A stretch of 64,000 bases of DNA from Bradyrhizobium sp. (GCF_030654605.1 NZ_JAURXB010000072.1:78492-142491); one strand, 5' to 3'; shown: positions 1 through 10,502, numbered from the stretch's first letter. Numbers and translations: made by a program. Notes: a model not told the origin generated them from the letters alone.

Positions 1-777
1 CGCAACGGCTACGACCTGTCGAGCCTGCAGGTGGTGTTTCACATGGCGGCGCCGATGCCGCCATGGCTGAAGGAGAAGTGGATCGAGTGGCTCGGCCCGG
101 AGCGGATTTTCGAACTTTATGGCGGCACCGAGCGGCAGGGAGCCACGGTGATTTCCGGCGTCGAATGGCTGGCGCACAGGGGCTCGGTCGGCAAGATCGG
201 CGATACCTCGCGCTTGCGCATCATCGGCGAGGACGGCAACGACGTCGCACCGGGCGAGACCGGGGAAATCTATTTCCTGCCCAATGACGGTCCCGGCAGC
301 ACCTATCACTATCTCGGCGCCGAACCGAAGCGCCGTGCGGACGGCTGGGAATCGCTCGGCGACATCGGCCGGCTCGATGCCGAGGGCTACCTCTTTCTCG
401 GCGACCGGCTCGCCGACATGATCCTGCGGGGCGGCGCCAACATCTATCCGGCCGAAGTGGAGGCCGCGGTGACGGCGCATCCCGACGTGCGCTCCTGCAT
501 CGTCGTCGGCTTGCCCGATCCCGAACTCGGACAACGGATTCATGCCATCCTCGAACTGGTCGAGACCGCCGACGCCAGCAAGGTCATCGACGGCATGGGC
601 GGTCTGCTGGCCGACCGGCTCAGCCGCACCAAGCATCCGGAAAGCTATGAAATCGTCAGCGTCGGCCCGCGCGACGATTCGGGAAAAGTCCGCCGCACCC
701 TGTTGCGCGACGAGCGTGCAAGCTGGCTGAAAGAAGGCCGCGACTTCCGGATCGTGCCGCCGCGCGCACCGCGTTGA
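1..777 (+). CDS. acyl-CoA synthetase / AMP-binding enzyme, C-terminal part (5' truncated by window edge)
   Basis: YGGTERQG, GWESLGDIGRLDAEGYLFLGDRLADMILRGGANIYPAEVE motifs of the ANL superfamily; frame open to position 1. Confidence 0.9.
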   Translation, partial: RNGYDLSSLQVVFHMAAPMPPWLKEKWIEWLGPERIFELYGGTERQGATVISGVEWLAHRGSVGKIGDTSRLRIIGEDGNDVAPGETGEIYFLPNDGPGSTYHYLGAEPKRRADGWESLGDIGRLDAEGYLFLGDRLADMILRGGANIYPAEVEAAVTAHPDVRSCIVVGLPDPELGQRIHAILELVETADASKVIDGMGGLLADRLSRTKHPESYEIVSVGPRDDSGKVRRTLLRDERASWLKEGRDFRIVPPRAPR

Positions 778-878
778 ACCGACCAACTTCGATCCGAGGC
801 GAGGTTCCAAATCGAAACATCCCGAGGTAGGATGGCCATCGACAACTTGAAGCATCACGCGATGCTTGGGCGAGGTCA

Positions 879-1934
879 TTGATGTCTTTTCGCAAGGACA
901 ATGACGCCTACGATGCCTGGCTGGCGACGCAATGCGACGTCGTGAAGAAGGACATCGCCACCAAGCACCACCGGATGAAGAAGAACGCCTTCATCTTCCT
1001 GCGCGCGACCTATTTTCGCTGGGCCAGGACGATCCCGGCGCTGTGTCCTGATCTGATGGATGCCCCGCAGGTGCTTGGCGTCGGCGATATGCACCTGGAA
1101 AATTTCGGTACCTGGCGCGACGCCGACGGCCGGCTGGTCTGGGGCGTCAACGATTTCGATGAAGCCGCCGTCATGCCGTATCCGCTCGATCTGGTCCGCC
1201 TCGCCGCCAGCATCCGGCTGGCGCCAAAGCTTCATGTCAGCAATGCGGCGGCGGCCGAAGCGCTGCTCAAGGGCTACCGTGAGGGCCTCGACCAGCCGCA
1301 GCCGGCGCTGTTGCACGAAGGCGAGACCTGGCTGCGCCCCTACGCCGAACGCCCCGACGACAGGCCGGAGAAATTCTGGAAGGAAGTCGCTGAATATCCG
1401 AAGGTCAAGCCGCCGCCGCATATTGCCCGCCGGTTGATCGCGAGCCTGCCGAAGGACGTCGAAGGCGTTCGATTCTGCTCGCGCGTGGCGGGCGGCGGCA
1501 GCCTCGGACGGCCGCGCTATGTCGCGGTCGCATTCTGGCGCGGCGGACATATCCTGCGCGAAGCCAAGGCGCTGGTGCCGTCGGCCTGGAGCTGGGCTCA
1601 TGGTGACAAACCTCGCACTTCACATTTTCTTGAAATCGCCAACGGCCGTTACCGGGCGCCGGATCCGTTTCTCGATGTCCACCGCAAGTTCATCTTCCGG
1701 CGCCTTGCCGCCGACTCCCGAAAAATCGAGCTTGGCGCCGACGCCGGCTCGAAGCTGAAGGCCGAGCTGTTCCGGGCGATGGGATTCGACCTCGCATCGA
1801 TCCATGCCGCGGGATCGAACGGCGCCGCGGCCTTGCGGGCCGACCTGAAAAAGCGCCCAGGCGGCTGGCTCAACGCCGCCGCGAAGGCCACGGTGGCGGC
1901 GGTCAAACGCGACTACGAGGAATGGCGTGGTTGA
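879..1934 (+). CDS. DUF2252 family protein
   Basis: GVGDMHLENFGTWRDADGRLVWGVNDFDEA kinase-like motif typical of DUF2252. Confidence 0.8.
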   Translation: MMSFRKDNDAYDAWLATQCDVVKKDIATKHHRMKKNAFIFLRATYFRWARTIPALCPDLMDAPQVLGVGDMHLENFGTWRDADGRLVWGVNDFDEAAVMPYPLDLVRLAASIRLAPKLHVSNAAAAEALLKGYREGLDQPQPALLHEGETWLRPYAERPDDRPEKFWKEVAEYPKVKPPPHIARRLIASLPKDVEGVRFCSRVAGGGSLGRPRYVAVAFWRGGHILREAKALVPSAWSWAHGDKPRTSHFLEIANGRYRAPDPFLDVHRKFIFRRLAADSRKIELGADAGSKLKAELFRAMGFDLASIHAAGSNGAAALRADLKKRPGGWLNAAAKATVAAVKRDYEEWRG

Positions 1935-2124
1935 CCGGAGCGATCAGCCGCAGCCGTCGCGCGTGTCCAGATATTAACGGGTAACGGCCATGCGTCATGC
2001 GCGATCCTGAAGCCGGCTGCATTCGCAATCCGCAGACAATCCCGTCACGACTCTTTCAACAGCGGCGTTTGCGACATAAGATCGTCACCGGTTACGTGCG
2101 CGGAAAGTTGGCCAGGAGAACTCC

Positions 2125-3096
2125 ATGCCCTCATTGACAGAATGGAAAGTGCCGCCAGCGAACCAGCCGCGCCCCGGCGACTACAGCTTCGATCTCGATC
2201 GCGCGCTTGCGGCGGTGGTCGGCCTGCATTCGATCATCCCGACCGACGCCTTCAGCGCGGACACCCTGGGCACCGAGCGCGCCGGCAATGGCGTGTTGAT
2301 CGACGACGGACTGGTGCTGACCATCGGCTATCTGATCACCGAGGCCGAAACAGTGTGGCTGCATCTGGGCGACGGTCGCGTGGTGGAGGGCCATGCGCTC
2401 GGCTTCGATTTCGAAACCGGCTTTGGCCTGGTGCAGGCGCTCGGCCGCATCGACCTCGATCCGCTGCCGCTCGGCTCCTCGGCGGCCGCAGCGGTCGGCG
2501 ACCGCGTCGTGGTCGGCGGCGCCGGCGGACGCACGCGATCGGTCGCCAGCCACATCGTGGCCAAGCAGGAGTTTGCCGGATACTGGGAATATCTGCTGGA
2601 CGAAGCCATCTTCAGCTACCCCGCGCATCCCAACTGGGGCGGCACCGCGCTGATCTCGACCCGCGGCGAGCTGATCGGCATCGGCTCGCTGCAGCTCGAG
2701 CGCGAACGCGACGGCCGGGCCGAGCATGTCAACATGATCGTGCCGATCGATCTGCTCAAGCCGGTGCTCGACGACATCAGGAAATTCGGCCGCGTCAACA
2801 AGCCGTCGCGGCCCTGGCTCGGGATGTACACCCACGAGATCGAAAACAGGGTCGTGGTGGTCGGCATCGCCGGAAGAGGACCAGCGGCGCGCGCCGAGCT
2901 CAAGGCCGGCGACGTCATCCTCGCGGTCAGGGGCGAAAAGATCACGAGTCAGATCGGTTTCTACCGGAAGCTCTGGTCGCTCGGCGCCGCCGGCGTCGAC
3001 GTGCCGCTGACCGTCTACCATGAGGGCGTCACCTTCGACGTGGTGCTGACCTCGACCGATCGCGCCAAACTCCTGAAGGCGCCGCGGCTGCACTGA
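2125..3096 (+). CDS. trypsin-like S1C serine protease with C-terminal PDZ-like domain
   Basis: Protease-like N-terminal half, then RPWLGMYTHEIENRVVVVGIAGRGPAARAELKAGDVILAVRGEKI (PDZ). Confidence 0.7.
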   Translation: MPSLTEWKVPPANQPRPGDYSFDLDRALAAVVGLHSIIPTDAFSADTLGTERAGNGVLIDDGLVLTIGYLITEAETVWLHLGDGRVVEGHALGFDFETGFGLVQALGRIDLDPLPLGSSAAAAVGDRVVVGGAGGRTRSVASHIVAKQEFAGYWEYLLDEAIFSYPAHPNWGGTALISTRGELIGIGSLQLERERDGRAEHVNMIVPIDLLKPVLDDIRKFGRVNKPSRPWLGMYTHEIENRVVVVGIAGRGPAARAELKAGDVILAVRGEKITSQIGFYRKLWSLGAAGVDVPLTVYHEGVTFDVVLTSTDRAKLLKAPRLH

Positions 3097-3113
3097 AACG
3101 CAAGGACGGCGCG

Positions 3114-4184
3114 ATGAGCGAGGCGGTGGTGGACGACATCGTGGCCGTGCTGCCGCCATTGCTGCAATCGCTCGAGGCGCTCTCCTTCATCGCGCGTCAC
3201 CTCAACCCGGCGGATTTCGGCAGCGTGATGCAAGCCGCGGGCACCCCGGATCAGGCCTTGCAGGCGGTCCTTGCGCGACTTGCGGAGTGGCCGGAGGAAT
3301 TCGCGCATTTGCGCGCGCCGCTGCAGACCGCGAGCGCCGCGGCGCTGGCGGCGTTCGAGGGATTGCGCGCCGTGCAACGTGGCGACGGCGACCTGATGGT
3401 GGTGTTTCGCGCGCTGCGCCACGCCCCCCGCGCGCAGGAGGCACTGTATCCGCTGGCCGCGAGACTGCCGCCGGTTTCCAGTTTCTTCCTCGAGCCCGCC
3501 CTGCGCGACGACGCCGGCCTGCTGGCGCGGCTGGCGCAGCCGGCACCGGAAAACGCCGGCATCCTTCACGACCACAACGAGCCCGGCAGCCGCGGCGGCT
3601 ACTCGCTCTACGTTCCCGAATATTACACGCCCGACCGTGCCTGGCCGCTGGTCATGGCGCTGCATGGCGGCAGCGGCAATGGCCGCGGCTTTTTGTGGAG
3701 CTGGCTGCGCGATGCGCGCAGCCATGGCGCGATCCTGGTCGCGCCGACCGCGACCGGGACCACCTGGGCCCTGATGGGCGACGACACCGACTCGCCCAAC
3801 CTCGCCCGCATCCTCGCATCCGTGCAGGCCCGCTGGAACATCGACCCCACAAAACTGCTGCTGACCGGGATGAGCGACGGCGGCACCTTCTGCTACGTCA
3901 GCGGGCTCGAGAGCGCCTCGCCCTTCACCCACCTCGCCCCGGTTTCCGCCACCTTCCATCCGCTGATGGCGGAGCTGGCCGACGCCGAACGATTGCGCGG
4001 CCTGCCGGTCTATCTCGTGCACGGCAAGCTCGACTGGATGTTTCCGGTGCAGGTGGCGCGGCAGACCCGAGACTTGCTGTCGGCGGCAGGCGCCGATGTC
4101 ACCTACCGCGAACTCGACGACCTCAGCCATACCTATCCGCGCGAGAGCAATGCGGAGATATTGAAGTGGCTGGCACTCAAATAA
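3114..4184 (+). CDS. alpha/beta hydrolase (phospholipase/carboxylesterase or PHB-depolymerase-like)
   Basis: PLVMALHGGSGNG, LLTGMSDGGTFCY nucleophile elbow, YLVHGKLDWMFPV. Confidence 0.75.
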   Translation: MSEAVVDDIVAVLPPLLQSLEALSFIARHLNPADFGSVMQAAGTPDQALQAVLARLAEWPEEFAHLRAPLQTASAAALAAFEGLRAVQRGDGDLMVVFRALRHAPRAQEALYPLAARLPPVSSFFLEPALRDDAGLLARLAQPAPENAGILHDHNEPGSRGGYSLYVPEYYTPDRAWPLVMALHGGSGNGRGFLWSWLRDARSHGAILVAPTATGTTWALMGDDTDSPNLARILASVQARWNIDPTKLLLTGMSDGGTFCYVSGLESASPFTHLAPVSATFHPLMAELADAERLRGLPVYLVHGKLDWMFPVQVARQTRDLLSAAGADVTYRELDDLSHTYPRESNAEILKWLALK

Positions 4185-4235
4185 GGTCGGGTTTGTCGCT
4201 ACGCTGAGCAATCGTTGTCGTTCCAGATGGTGAAC

Positions 4236-4541
4236 TCAAAGAAACGCTCTTCGCGGAGCCTTGTCCGTAATCGCGGCCCCCATCGCAAACGCCAACCGCC
4301 CGCGCCAAAACTCCCACGAGCGGTCATTGATCCAGCCCGGCTCCGCATGCAACATGATTTCCACCAAACGCGGCCGGCCGACCGTCTGTTCCAGCAGAAG
4401 GATATCGTCGTATGTTCCAAGATTCATCGTTTGAGCGATAATCCGATCTTCGGAATGCGGCTGATCTCCGACCGGCTCCCACCACAGGTATTTGCGGCCG
4501 AATTCCGCGATCGTTTCCCTTGAAATATCATTTGTTGTCAT
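4236..4541 (-). CDS. hypothetical protein resembling the small partner encoded with AbiEii-type nucleotidyltransferases
   Basis: RIIAQTMNLGTYDDILLLEQTVGRPRLVEIMLHAEPGWINDRSWEFWRGRLAFAMG; start chosen at MTTNDIS. Confidence 0.55.
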   Translation of the reverse strand: MTTNDISRETIAEFGRKYLWWEPVGDQPHSEDRIIAQTMNLGTYDDILLLEQTVGRPRLVEIMLHAEPGWINDRSWEFWRGRLAFAMGAAITDKAPRRAFL

Positions 4542-4690
4542 GGGGCGATAATTGCCGATCCGGCGTTCGTTTTCCACAGCTGCCCGTGCCCCATCGCGCA
4601 CGAGCCCGTCTACCCCTCCCGGTTTGGAGGCGGGCAAGGGGGAACCTTCCCGGTCCGGTAACGTTGTTCGTTGTCATTGGAGGATTAGCC

Positions 4691-4897
4691 ATGCGCGTGT
4701 TTCTGGGAATGATTTTGGGGGCGCTGCTGCTGACCGCCGGAATCTACGTTTACGATTCGTCGTCGACCTCAACGGTCGCGAACGGCCAGGCGGCATCGGC
4801 CAATCGAACCATCGTCAACTGGGACGTCGCAGCGACCGAGTGGAACGGGCTGAAGAATCGTGCACAGGACGGCTGGGTCAAGCTGTCGTCGAAATAA
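4691..4897 (+). CDS. small single-pass membrane/secreted hypothetical protein
   Basis: MRVFLGMILGALLLTAGIYVYDSS; start preceded by GGAGGATTAGCC. Confidence 0.6.
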   Translation: MRVFLGMILGALLLTAGIYVYDSSSTSTVANGQAASANRTIVNWDVAATEWNGLKNRAQDGWVKLSSK

Positions 4898-4940
4898 TCC
4901 CGGCAGTCTTCGACCAAGCAGTCTTCTACCGATTCGATGC

Positions 4941-4966
4941 GCCCTCGTCCCGGACGAGGGCGTTTT
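4941..4966. terminator. Rho-independent-type terminator between convergent genes
   Basis: GCCCTCGTCC-C-GGACGAGGGC stem followed by GTTTT. Confidence 0.75.
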
Positions 4967-4977
4967 GTCGTCTACCG

Positions 4978-5652
4978 CTATTTTTTCGCCGCCTTGCGCG
5001 CGTCGGCGATGGCCTGGTCGAACTGCGCCATGGTCAGGATACCCGGCACCCGGAATTTGCCGACGATGAAGGACGGGGTGCCCTTGAACCCGAAGGCCAC
5101 CGCCTGATCGCCGTTGCGCTTGATGATGGCGTCGATCGCCTTGGCATTGGCGGCGAGGTCACGGTCGGCGCGATCCAGGTCGATTCCGGCGCCCGCGAGC
5201 AGTTCGCGGACGCGCGGCGCGGTCAGCTTCGAGGCGACGCCGATCAGCACGTCATGCGCCTGGATGTATTTGTCCTGGTATTTGCTGGCCAGCACCATCC
5301 TGGCTGACATCACCGACACTTCGCCGAGTATCGGCCAGTCCTTGTGCACCAGGCGAACCTTGCCATCGTCCTGCACCACTTGCCGGAGCTCGGGGGCAAT
5401 CTTGCGGCAATACGGGCAATTGTAATCGAAATACTCCACGATCGTGACGTCGCCATCGGGATTTCCGACCACCGGGATCTCAGGATCGCGCAACACCAGG
5501 GCTTCCGTCAGCACCTTTTCGTCGCCCTGCGCCAAAGCCGATACCAACCCCACGTCCGTGCCGAGCATGATCGCGCCAGCCCCGAGCACGCCAAGCGCCT
5601 GACGCCGGGTCGGCGCCTGCCAGGGACGGGCTCGTTCGATCGATTGGTTCAT
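4978..5652 (-). CDS. DsbA-family thioredoxin-fold protein with Tat-like signal
   Basis: TRRQALGVLGAGAIML; FDYNCPYCRKIAPEL CxxC motif. Confidence 0.85.
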   Translation of the reverse strand: MNQSIERARPWQAPTRRQALGVLGAGAIMLGTDVGLVSALAQGDEKVLTEALVLRDPEIPVVGNPDGDVTIVEYFDYNCPYCRKIAPELRQVVQDDGKVRLVHKDWPILGEVSVMSARMVLASKYQDKYIQAHDVLIGVASKLTAPRVRELLAGAGIDLDRADRDLAANAKAIDAIIKRNGDQAVAFGFKGTPSFIVGKFRVPGILTMAQFDQAIADARKAAKK

Positions 5653-5702
5653 GTGAGGTCTCCCGGCCGCATCCCGATGTATTCCGACTTGGCTATCTAC
5701 GC

Positions 5703-6482
5703 TCAAGATAGGGATAAGTTACGCGCCAGCATATAGAGCGCCACCGCAATAATGACAGCGGCAAACACGATGTTGAGCGCGCCGCGCCGCTCCGACAGCA
5801 GCCGCGCCGAGCGGGTGCCGATCAATCCGCCGGCAATGCCGCCCGCCACGAACAATCCGGCGAGCTCCCACGAGATCAGGCCGGACCAGGCGTAACTGGC
5901 AGCGGTCGTCAGGCCGAACGCCGTCACCGCGACCAGCGACGAGGAGATCGCGTTCATGATCGGCATTCCCGTCGCCAGCATCAGCGCCGGCACGATCAGG
6001 AAACCGCCACCGATGCCGAAGAAGCCGGACAGCGTTCCGGTCGCGAGACCGAGGCCGAGAATGGCGGGTGTGTTGGCCAGCGTCATCTGCACATCGGGCA
6101 GGCCGATTCGCGACCGCGTCTTCAGCATCAATACGGCAATCACCAGCATCAGCAGCGCGAACAGCGCCAGCAGCTTCTGGCCGTCCACCATCTTGCCAAG
6201 GATCGAGCCCGCAAAAGCGCCGGCGATCCCCGCTGCCGCGAACGGCAGCGCGCAGGACCATACCACCGTGCCGCCTCGCGCGTGGTTCGACAGGTTGACC
6301 GCGGCATTGGCGGCCACCGCGATGGCGCTGGTGCCGATCGCCACATGGGCGTCGGGCACGCCCACCACATAGACCATCAAGGGCACCGCGAGGATCGATC
6401 CGCCGCCGCCGACCAGCCCCAGCGAAAACCCGACCAGCGCGCCCGACGCCAGTCCCAGCACGCCCTGCGTTATGGAGATCAT
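5703..6482 (-). CDS. TauE/SafE family sulfite exporter
   Basis: GFSLGLVGGGGSILAVPLMVYVVGV and GFFGIGGGFLIVPAL repeats. Confidence 0.85.
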   Translation of the reverse strand: MISITQGVLGLASGALVGFSLGLVGGGGSILAVPLMVYVVGVPDAHVAIGTSAIAVAANAAVNLSNHARGGTVVWSCALPFAAAGIAGAFAGSILGKMVDGQKLLALFALLMLVIAVLMLKTRSRIGLPDVQMTLANTPAILGLGLATGTLSGFFGIGGGFLIVPALMLATGMPIMNAISSSLVAVTAFGLTTAASYAWSGLISWELAGLFVAGGIAGGLIGTRSARLLSERRGALNIVFAAVIIAVALYMLARNLSLS

Positions 6483-6739
6483 TAAGCTGGCAACCTCGCC
6501 GCCGTGCGGGAATCCTGGAAGGAATTTCTCCAAATCCCTACGCCGGCAGCATAGTAACTGCAATGGCGATCAGTTGGCCTCCCGCCCCTGCAGCGCCTCC
6601 AGCGTGCCGGTCATGGTCGCGATCAGCTGCCCGCGCAAGCGCGCGCAGCTGATCGCCCAATCGGCAGAAAAGCTGCTCGACGATTCCGCCTGAACGCGGC
6701 CGGCCGAAATACCGGCCGGCCGCAAGGTGCTCGACAGGC

Positions 6740-7252
6740 TCAGGCCTTCAGCTTCTTGTTGCATTCGCTCCAGTAGCCGCCGCCCTTCTGGATCCATCGC
6801 AGGCCGCCGGTGGTGTTGGCGGTCTTGTTGACCTTCCATTGGTCGGCGCAGGTGTGCATCCGCGCCTTGCCGGCGGTTTCCTTGGAATATTTCGGATCGA
6901 CGGCGGAGGGAAACACCGCCGGGCCGGCGGGAGCGGCCGGCGCCGCGGCGGTTTCGCCGCCCTTCTTCGACTTCGGCTTGGCGGCCGCCTCCGTCGGCGA
7001 CGCCGGTGCGGCGGCAGTCGTGGCAGCCGGCGCGGCCGTGGCGTCCGCACCGCATTGGGCCTTGCGGAAATCGTTCCACTTCTGGTCGCCTAGGGTACCG
7101 GCGGTCTTGGCAGCCTGGTATTTCGCGCTGCATTCCTGCGGAGTCAGCGCCTGCGCCGGCGATGTCACCGCGAACGCCGCGAAGGCCGACACGGCAACCG
7201 CGCACAATAACTTTGCTCGAAAGGTCATCCTTGATTTCTCCCCTGGGGACAT
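6740..7252 (-). CDS. hypothetical secreted protein, Ala/Pro-rich linker
   Basis: Signal peptide; LTPQECSAKYQAAKTAGTLGDQKWNDFRKAQC. Confidence 0.6.
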   Translation of the reverse strand: MSPGEKSRMTFRAKLLCAVAVSAFAAFAVTSPAQALTPQECSAKYQAAKTAGTLGDQKWNDFRKAQCGADATAAPAATTAAAPASPTEAAAKPKSKKGGETAAAPAAPAGPAVFPSAVDPKYSKETAGKARMHTCADQWKVNKTANTTGGLRWIQKGGGYWSECNKKLKA

Positions 7253-7439
7253 GACGATGTGAGGCCCTCATCCTAACGCAACCGAAGCGTGTGACAATGT
7301 GCGGGTCGAGGGTTCGCTCAGGGTTTTGCGAGCACGGTACGTGCAGAAATCTTGCAGACGAAATTGCACAGGACAAAGCGCATTGCTGCGGTCGCGCGAG
7401 CGCATTTGTCCCCGAGGTCCGGATTTGCCATAAGGCGGC

Positions 7440-8525
7440 GTGAGCCTGATCCCCCCATCGATGGCAGCGGCGTTTGCCCGCCGCGGCAAAATCCTCAACG
7501 TGATTGAGACGCTCGCGATCGGCATCGCCGGCGGCGCGCTGTTTCTGTTTGCCCATCTGCCGGGCGGGCTGATTTCCGGCGCCATGATCGCGGTCGGAAT
7601 CGCCGCGATCGCAGGACGGCAGCTCAGCATGCCCCCGATCCTGACCCAGTCGGTGCTGCTGCTGCTCGGAATCTCGCTGGGCTCGCTGGTGTCGCAGCAG
7701 ATGCTGCACAATATGGGCGCCTATCCCCTCACCATCGCGCTCCTGGCGCTCGCGACGTTCTGCTCGACCTTTGGCAGCGGTTTCTACCTGCAGCGTTATC
7801 ATGGCTGGGACCGGACCTCGGCGCTGCTGGCGGGCAGCCCCGGCGCGCTGTCGCAGATCACCATGCTGGCTGCCGAGAAGGGCGCCGACGTCGCGGCGAT
7901 CGCCGTGGTCCAAACCATGCGCGTCATCATCCTCACCGCCGCGCTGCCGCTGCTGCTGGCGCTGACCGGGATAGCCTCGTCTTCGCCGCCTTCCGTGGCG
8001 GCCGCTGTCGCCTCGCCGCTCGAACTCGCCGGCCTGATCGCCGCCTCGGTCGCGGCGGCGCTGCTGCTGCGACTGTTGAAATTTCCGGCGAGCTGGATGT
8101 TCGGCGCGATGATCGGATCGAGCCTGCTGCATGGCACCGGGATGATCGAGGGCGCCTTGCCGGATTGGCTGCGCAATGTGGCGCTGGTCGGCATCGGCGC
8201 CGTGATCGGCACCCGCTTTGCGCGGATGAAGACAAAGACCCTGCTCAGCCACGTCCATGCCGCGCTCGGATCCTTCGCCATCGCCATCATCATCTCCGCC
8301 GTCTTCGTCGCGGTGATCGCGCTTACGACCAACGTGCGGATAGCCGACATCATCGTGGCCTTCGCGCCGGGCGCGATGGACGCCATGCTGGCGCTGGCGC
8401 TGACCTTGCACATCGACCCGATCTTCGTCGGCGCGCACCATCTGTCGCGGTTTGTGTTCGTCTCGATCACGACGCCGGGGATCGTGCATTTGTTCGGACG
8501 CCCGCAGGAAGATGTCGACGATTAG
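7440..8525 (+). CDS. AbrB family transporter/membrane protein
   Basis: Duplicated hydrophobic domains: GGALFLFAHLPGGLISGAM, LLKFPASWMFGAMIGSSLLHGTG; GTG start. Confidence 0.75.
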   Translation: MSLIPPSMAAAFARRGKILNVIETLAIGIAGGALFLFAHLPGGLISGAMIAVGIAAIAGRQLSMPPILTQSVLLLLGISLGSLVSQQMLHNMGAYPLTIALLALATFCSTFGSGFYLQRYHGWDRTSALLAGSPGALSQITMLAAEKGADVAAIAVVQTMRVIILTAALPLLLALTGIASSSPPSVAAAVASPLELAGLIAASVAAALLLRLLKFPASWMFGAMIGSSLLHGTGMIEGALPDWLRNVALVGIGAVIGTRFARMKTKTLLSHVHAALGSFAIAIIISAVFVAVIALTTNVRIADIIVAFAPGAMDAMLALALTLHIDPIFVGAHHLSRFVFVSITTPGIVHLFGRPQEDVDD

Positions 8526-8599
8526 AAGGTAAGCGGGGTACTTCACCCTCCCCCAAGAGCGAGGATAGGCGATCGCGCGCTGCTCGGGACGATGTTGCC

Positions 8600-9556
8600 C
8601 TACTTCTCCGCCAGCGGATGCAGGTCGCGCACCAGGCTCTTCAGCCGCTCCTCCACCACATGGGTGTAGATCTGCGTGGTCGAGATGTCGGTATGACCGA
8701 GCAGCGTCTGCACAATGCGCAAGTCCGCGCCATTGTGCAGCAGATGGCTCGCAAACGCATGACGCAGCACATGCGGCGAGACCAGCCGCGGCGCCAGCCC
8801 GGCTGCCGCCGCGAGTTCTTTCAGATCGCGGGCGAAATGCTGCCGGGTCAGATGCCCGCTCTCGCCGAATGAGGGGAACAGCCATTTCGAGTTGGCGGCG
8901 TTTTTCTTCTTCTCGGTCTTCAGCGCATCCGTCGCGGCGAGATAATCAGCCATCGCCTGCCGCGACGCCTCGTTCAGCGGCACCAGCCGCTCCTTGTCGC
9001 CCTTGCCGCGCACCACGATCATGCGGGCATCGCGCTGCGCCGCCGAGCGCGGCAGCGCCACCAGTTCCGACACCCGCAGGCCGGTGGCGTACAGCACCTC
9101 CAGCAGGCAATATAATCGCAGCGCGCGAAGCCGCTGCGGCGCGGAGGCTTCCGGCGCCAGCGTGAGTTCCCTGGCGCGCGCCAGCATCCGGTCGACGTCT
9201 GATATCGAAAGCACCTTGGGCAGGCCGCGGCCGCGCTTCGGGCCGGACAGGATGGCGGCGGGATCGTCGCTGCGGATCCGCTCGTTGAGCAGGAAACGAA
9301 ACAGATGCCGCAGCGCCGAGAGCCGTCGCGCCACGGTGGCGGATTTGAAGCCGCGGGCGTCAAGGTCGGCGAGGTAGTGGCGCAGCGCCTCGGTTTCGAC
9401 GTCGGCAAAGCCCTTGCCACTGCCTGCGAGGAATCCCTGGAAATCCGCGAGGTCCCCCCGGTAGGCCTCGAGCGTATTGTCGCCGGCGCCCTGTTCCGCG
9501 GCGAGCATGTCGAGGAACAGGTTGGTCAGCTTGGCATCTGAGGTTTTTGAGCGCAT
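8600..9556 (-). CDS. xerD: tyrosine recombinase XerD
   Basis: HVLRHAFASHLLHNGADLRIVQTLLGHTDISTTQIYTHV catalytic box; chromosomal context next to aroK-aroB. Confidence 0.88.
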   Translation of the reverse strand: MRSKTSDAKLTNLFLDMLAAEQGAGDNTLEAYRGDLADFQGFLAGSGKGFADVETEALRHYLADLDARGFKSATVARRLSALRHLFRFLLNERIRSDDPAAILSGPKRGRGLPKVLSISDVDRMLARARELTLAPEASAPQRLRALRLYCLLEVLYATGLRVSELVALPRSAAQRDARMIVVRGKGDKERLVPLNEASRQAMADYLAATDALKTEKKKNAANSKWLFPSFGESGHLTRQHFARDLKELAAAAGLAPRLVSPHVLRHAFASHLLHNGADLRIVQTLLGHTDISTTQIYTHVVEERLKSLVRDLHPLAEK

Positions 9557-9572
9557 CCGCGCATCCTAGCGC

Positions 9573-9719
9573 CTATTTCTTGAGGAACCTGTCCTGGGGG
9601 ATGGTGACGGTCATCTCCCGCGGTTTCGGATTGACGAAATTCGCCAGCGCGAAAACCACGCCATAGACGATTCCGCCGATGATGGCGACGACCGTCAGAA
9701 AGCGGAACAGGCTGGGCAT
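9573..9719 (-). CDS. 48-aa single-pass membrane protein (below ORF-track cutoff)
   Basis: Manual translation MPSLFRFLTVVAIIGGIVYGVVFALANFVNPKPREMTVTIPQDRFLKK*. Confidence 0.6.
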   Translation of the reverse strand: MPSLFRFLTVVAIIGGIVYGVVFALANFVNPKPREMTVTIPQDRFLKK

Positions 9720-9875
9720 CCGGGAGCCTCAGGCGGCGAATTAACCATTGAAATCATCGGCGGCTCGACTACCAACATGTTCGCCCCTCCGTTGCAAGTC
9801 TCTCTGGCAACGGTATCGGCGGGGGTAGTATAGGTGGCGCGGAACGCCGCCATCCGCGGCAAAATGAGCAATTCG

Positions 9876-10502
9876 ATGCCCGAGACAGCCACACCGTCCG
9901 GCGCCGGCACCACCCAGGAGGCCGAAATCATTTCGGCGCTGGGAACGCGTTCGATTGTGCTGGTCGGCATGATGGGGGCCGGCAAATCCACCATCGGACG
10001 GCGGCTGTCGGCGCGGCTGCATCTGCCGTTCCTCGACGCCGATGTCGAGATCGAGGCCGCCGCAGGGATGTCGATCCCCGATATTTTCGAAACCCATGGC
10101 GAACCGCATTTCCGCGATGGCGAGGCGAGGGTGATCGCGCGGCTGCTCGACGGCGGTCCCGCCGTGATCGCCACCGGCGGCGGCGCCTTCATGCGCGAGG
10201 AAACCCGCAACCGGATCCGCGACAAGGCGGTCTCGCTCTGGCTCAAGGCCGATGCCGATATCATCATGAAGCGCGTCAAGCGCCGCGCCGATCGCCCGCT
10301 GCTGCAGACCGCCGATCCGGCAGCGACCGTCGGGCGCCTGATCGAGGAACGCGAACCGGTGTACCGGCGCGCCGATCTGACGATCTGGTCGCGCGACGTT
10401 CCGCACGAACGTATCGTCGACGAGTGTCTCGATGCCTTGCATGCCTGGTTGTGCGGCGGCGGGTCCAGGCAGACCTCCAACGCATTGAGTGCCACACCAT
10501 GA
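9876..10502 (+). CDS. aroK: shikimate kinase
   Basis: IVLVGMMGAGKSTIGRRLSARLHLPFLDADVEIE; stop overlaps aroB start (ATGA). Confidence 0.92.
   Translation: MPETATPSGAGTTQEAEIISALGTRSIVLVGMMGAGKSTIGRRLSARLHLPFLDADVEIEAAAGMSIPDIFETHGEPHFRDGEARVIARLLDGGPAVIATGGGAFMREETRNRIRDKAVSLWLKADADIIMKRVKRRADRPLLQTADPAATVGRLIEEREPVYRRADLTIWSRDVPHERIVDECLDALHAWLCGGGSRQTSNALSATP

Noticed and set aside
6570-8885. 771-aa minus-strand ORF
   Set aside because: Spans several real genes on both strands; Arg/Asp/Gly-rich shadow translation of the AbrB gene and others.
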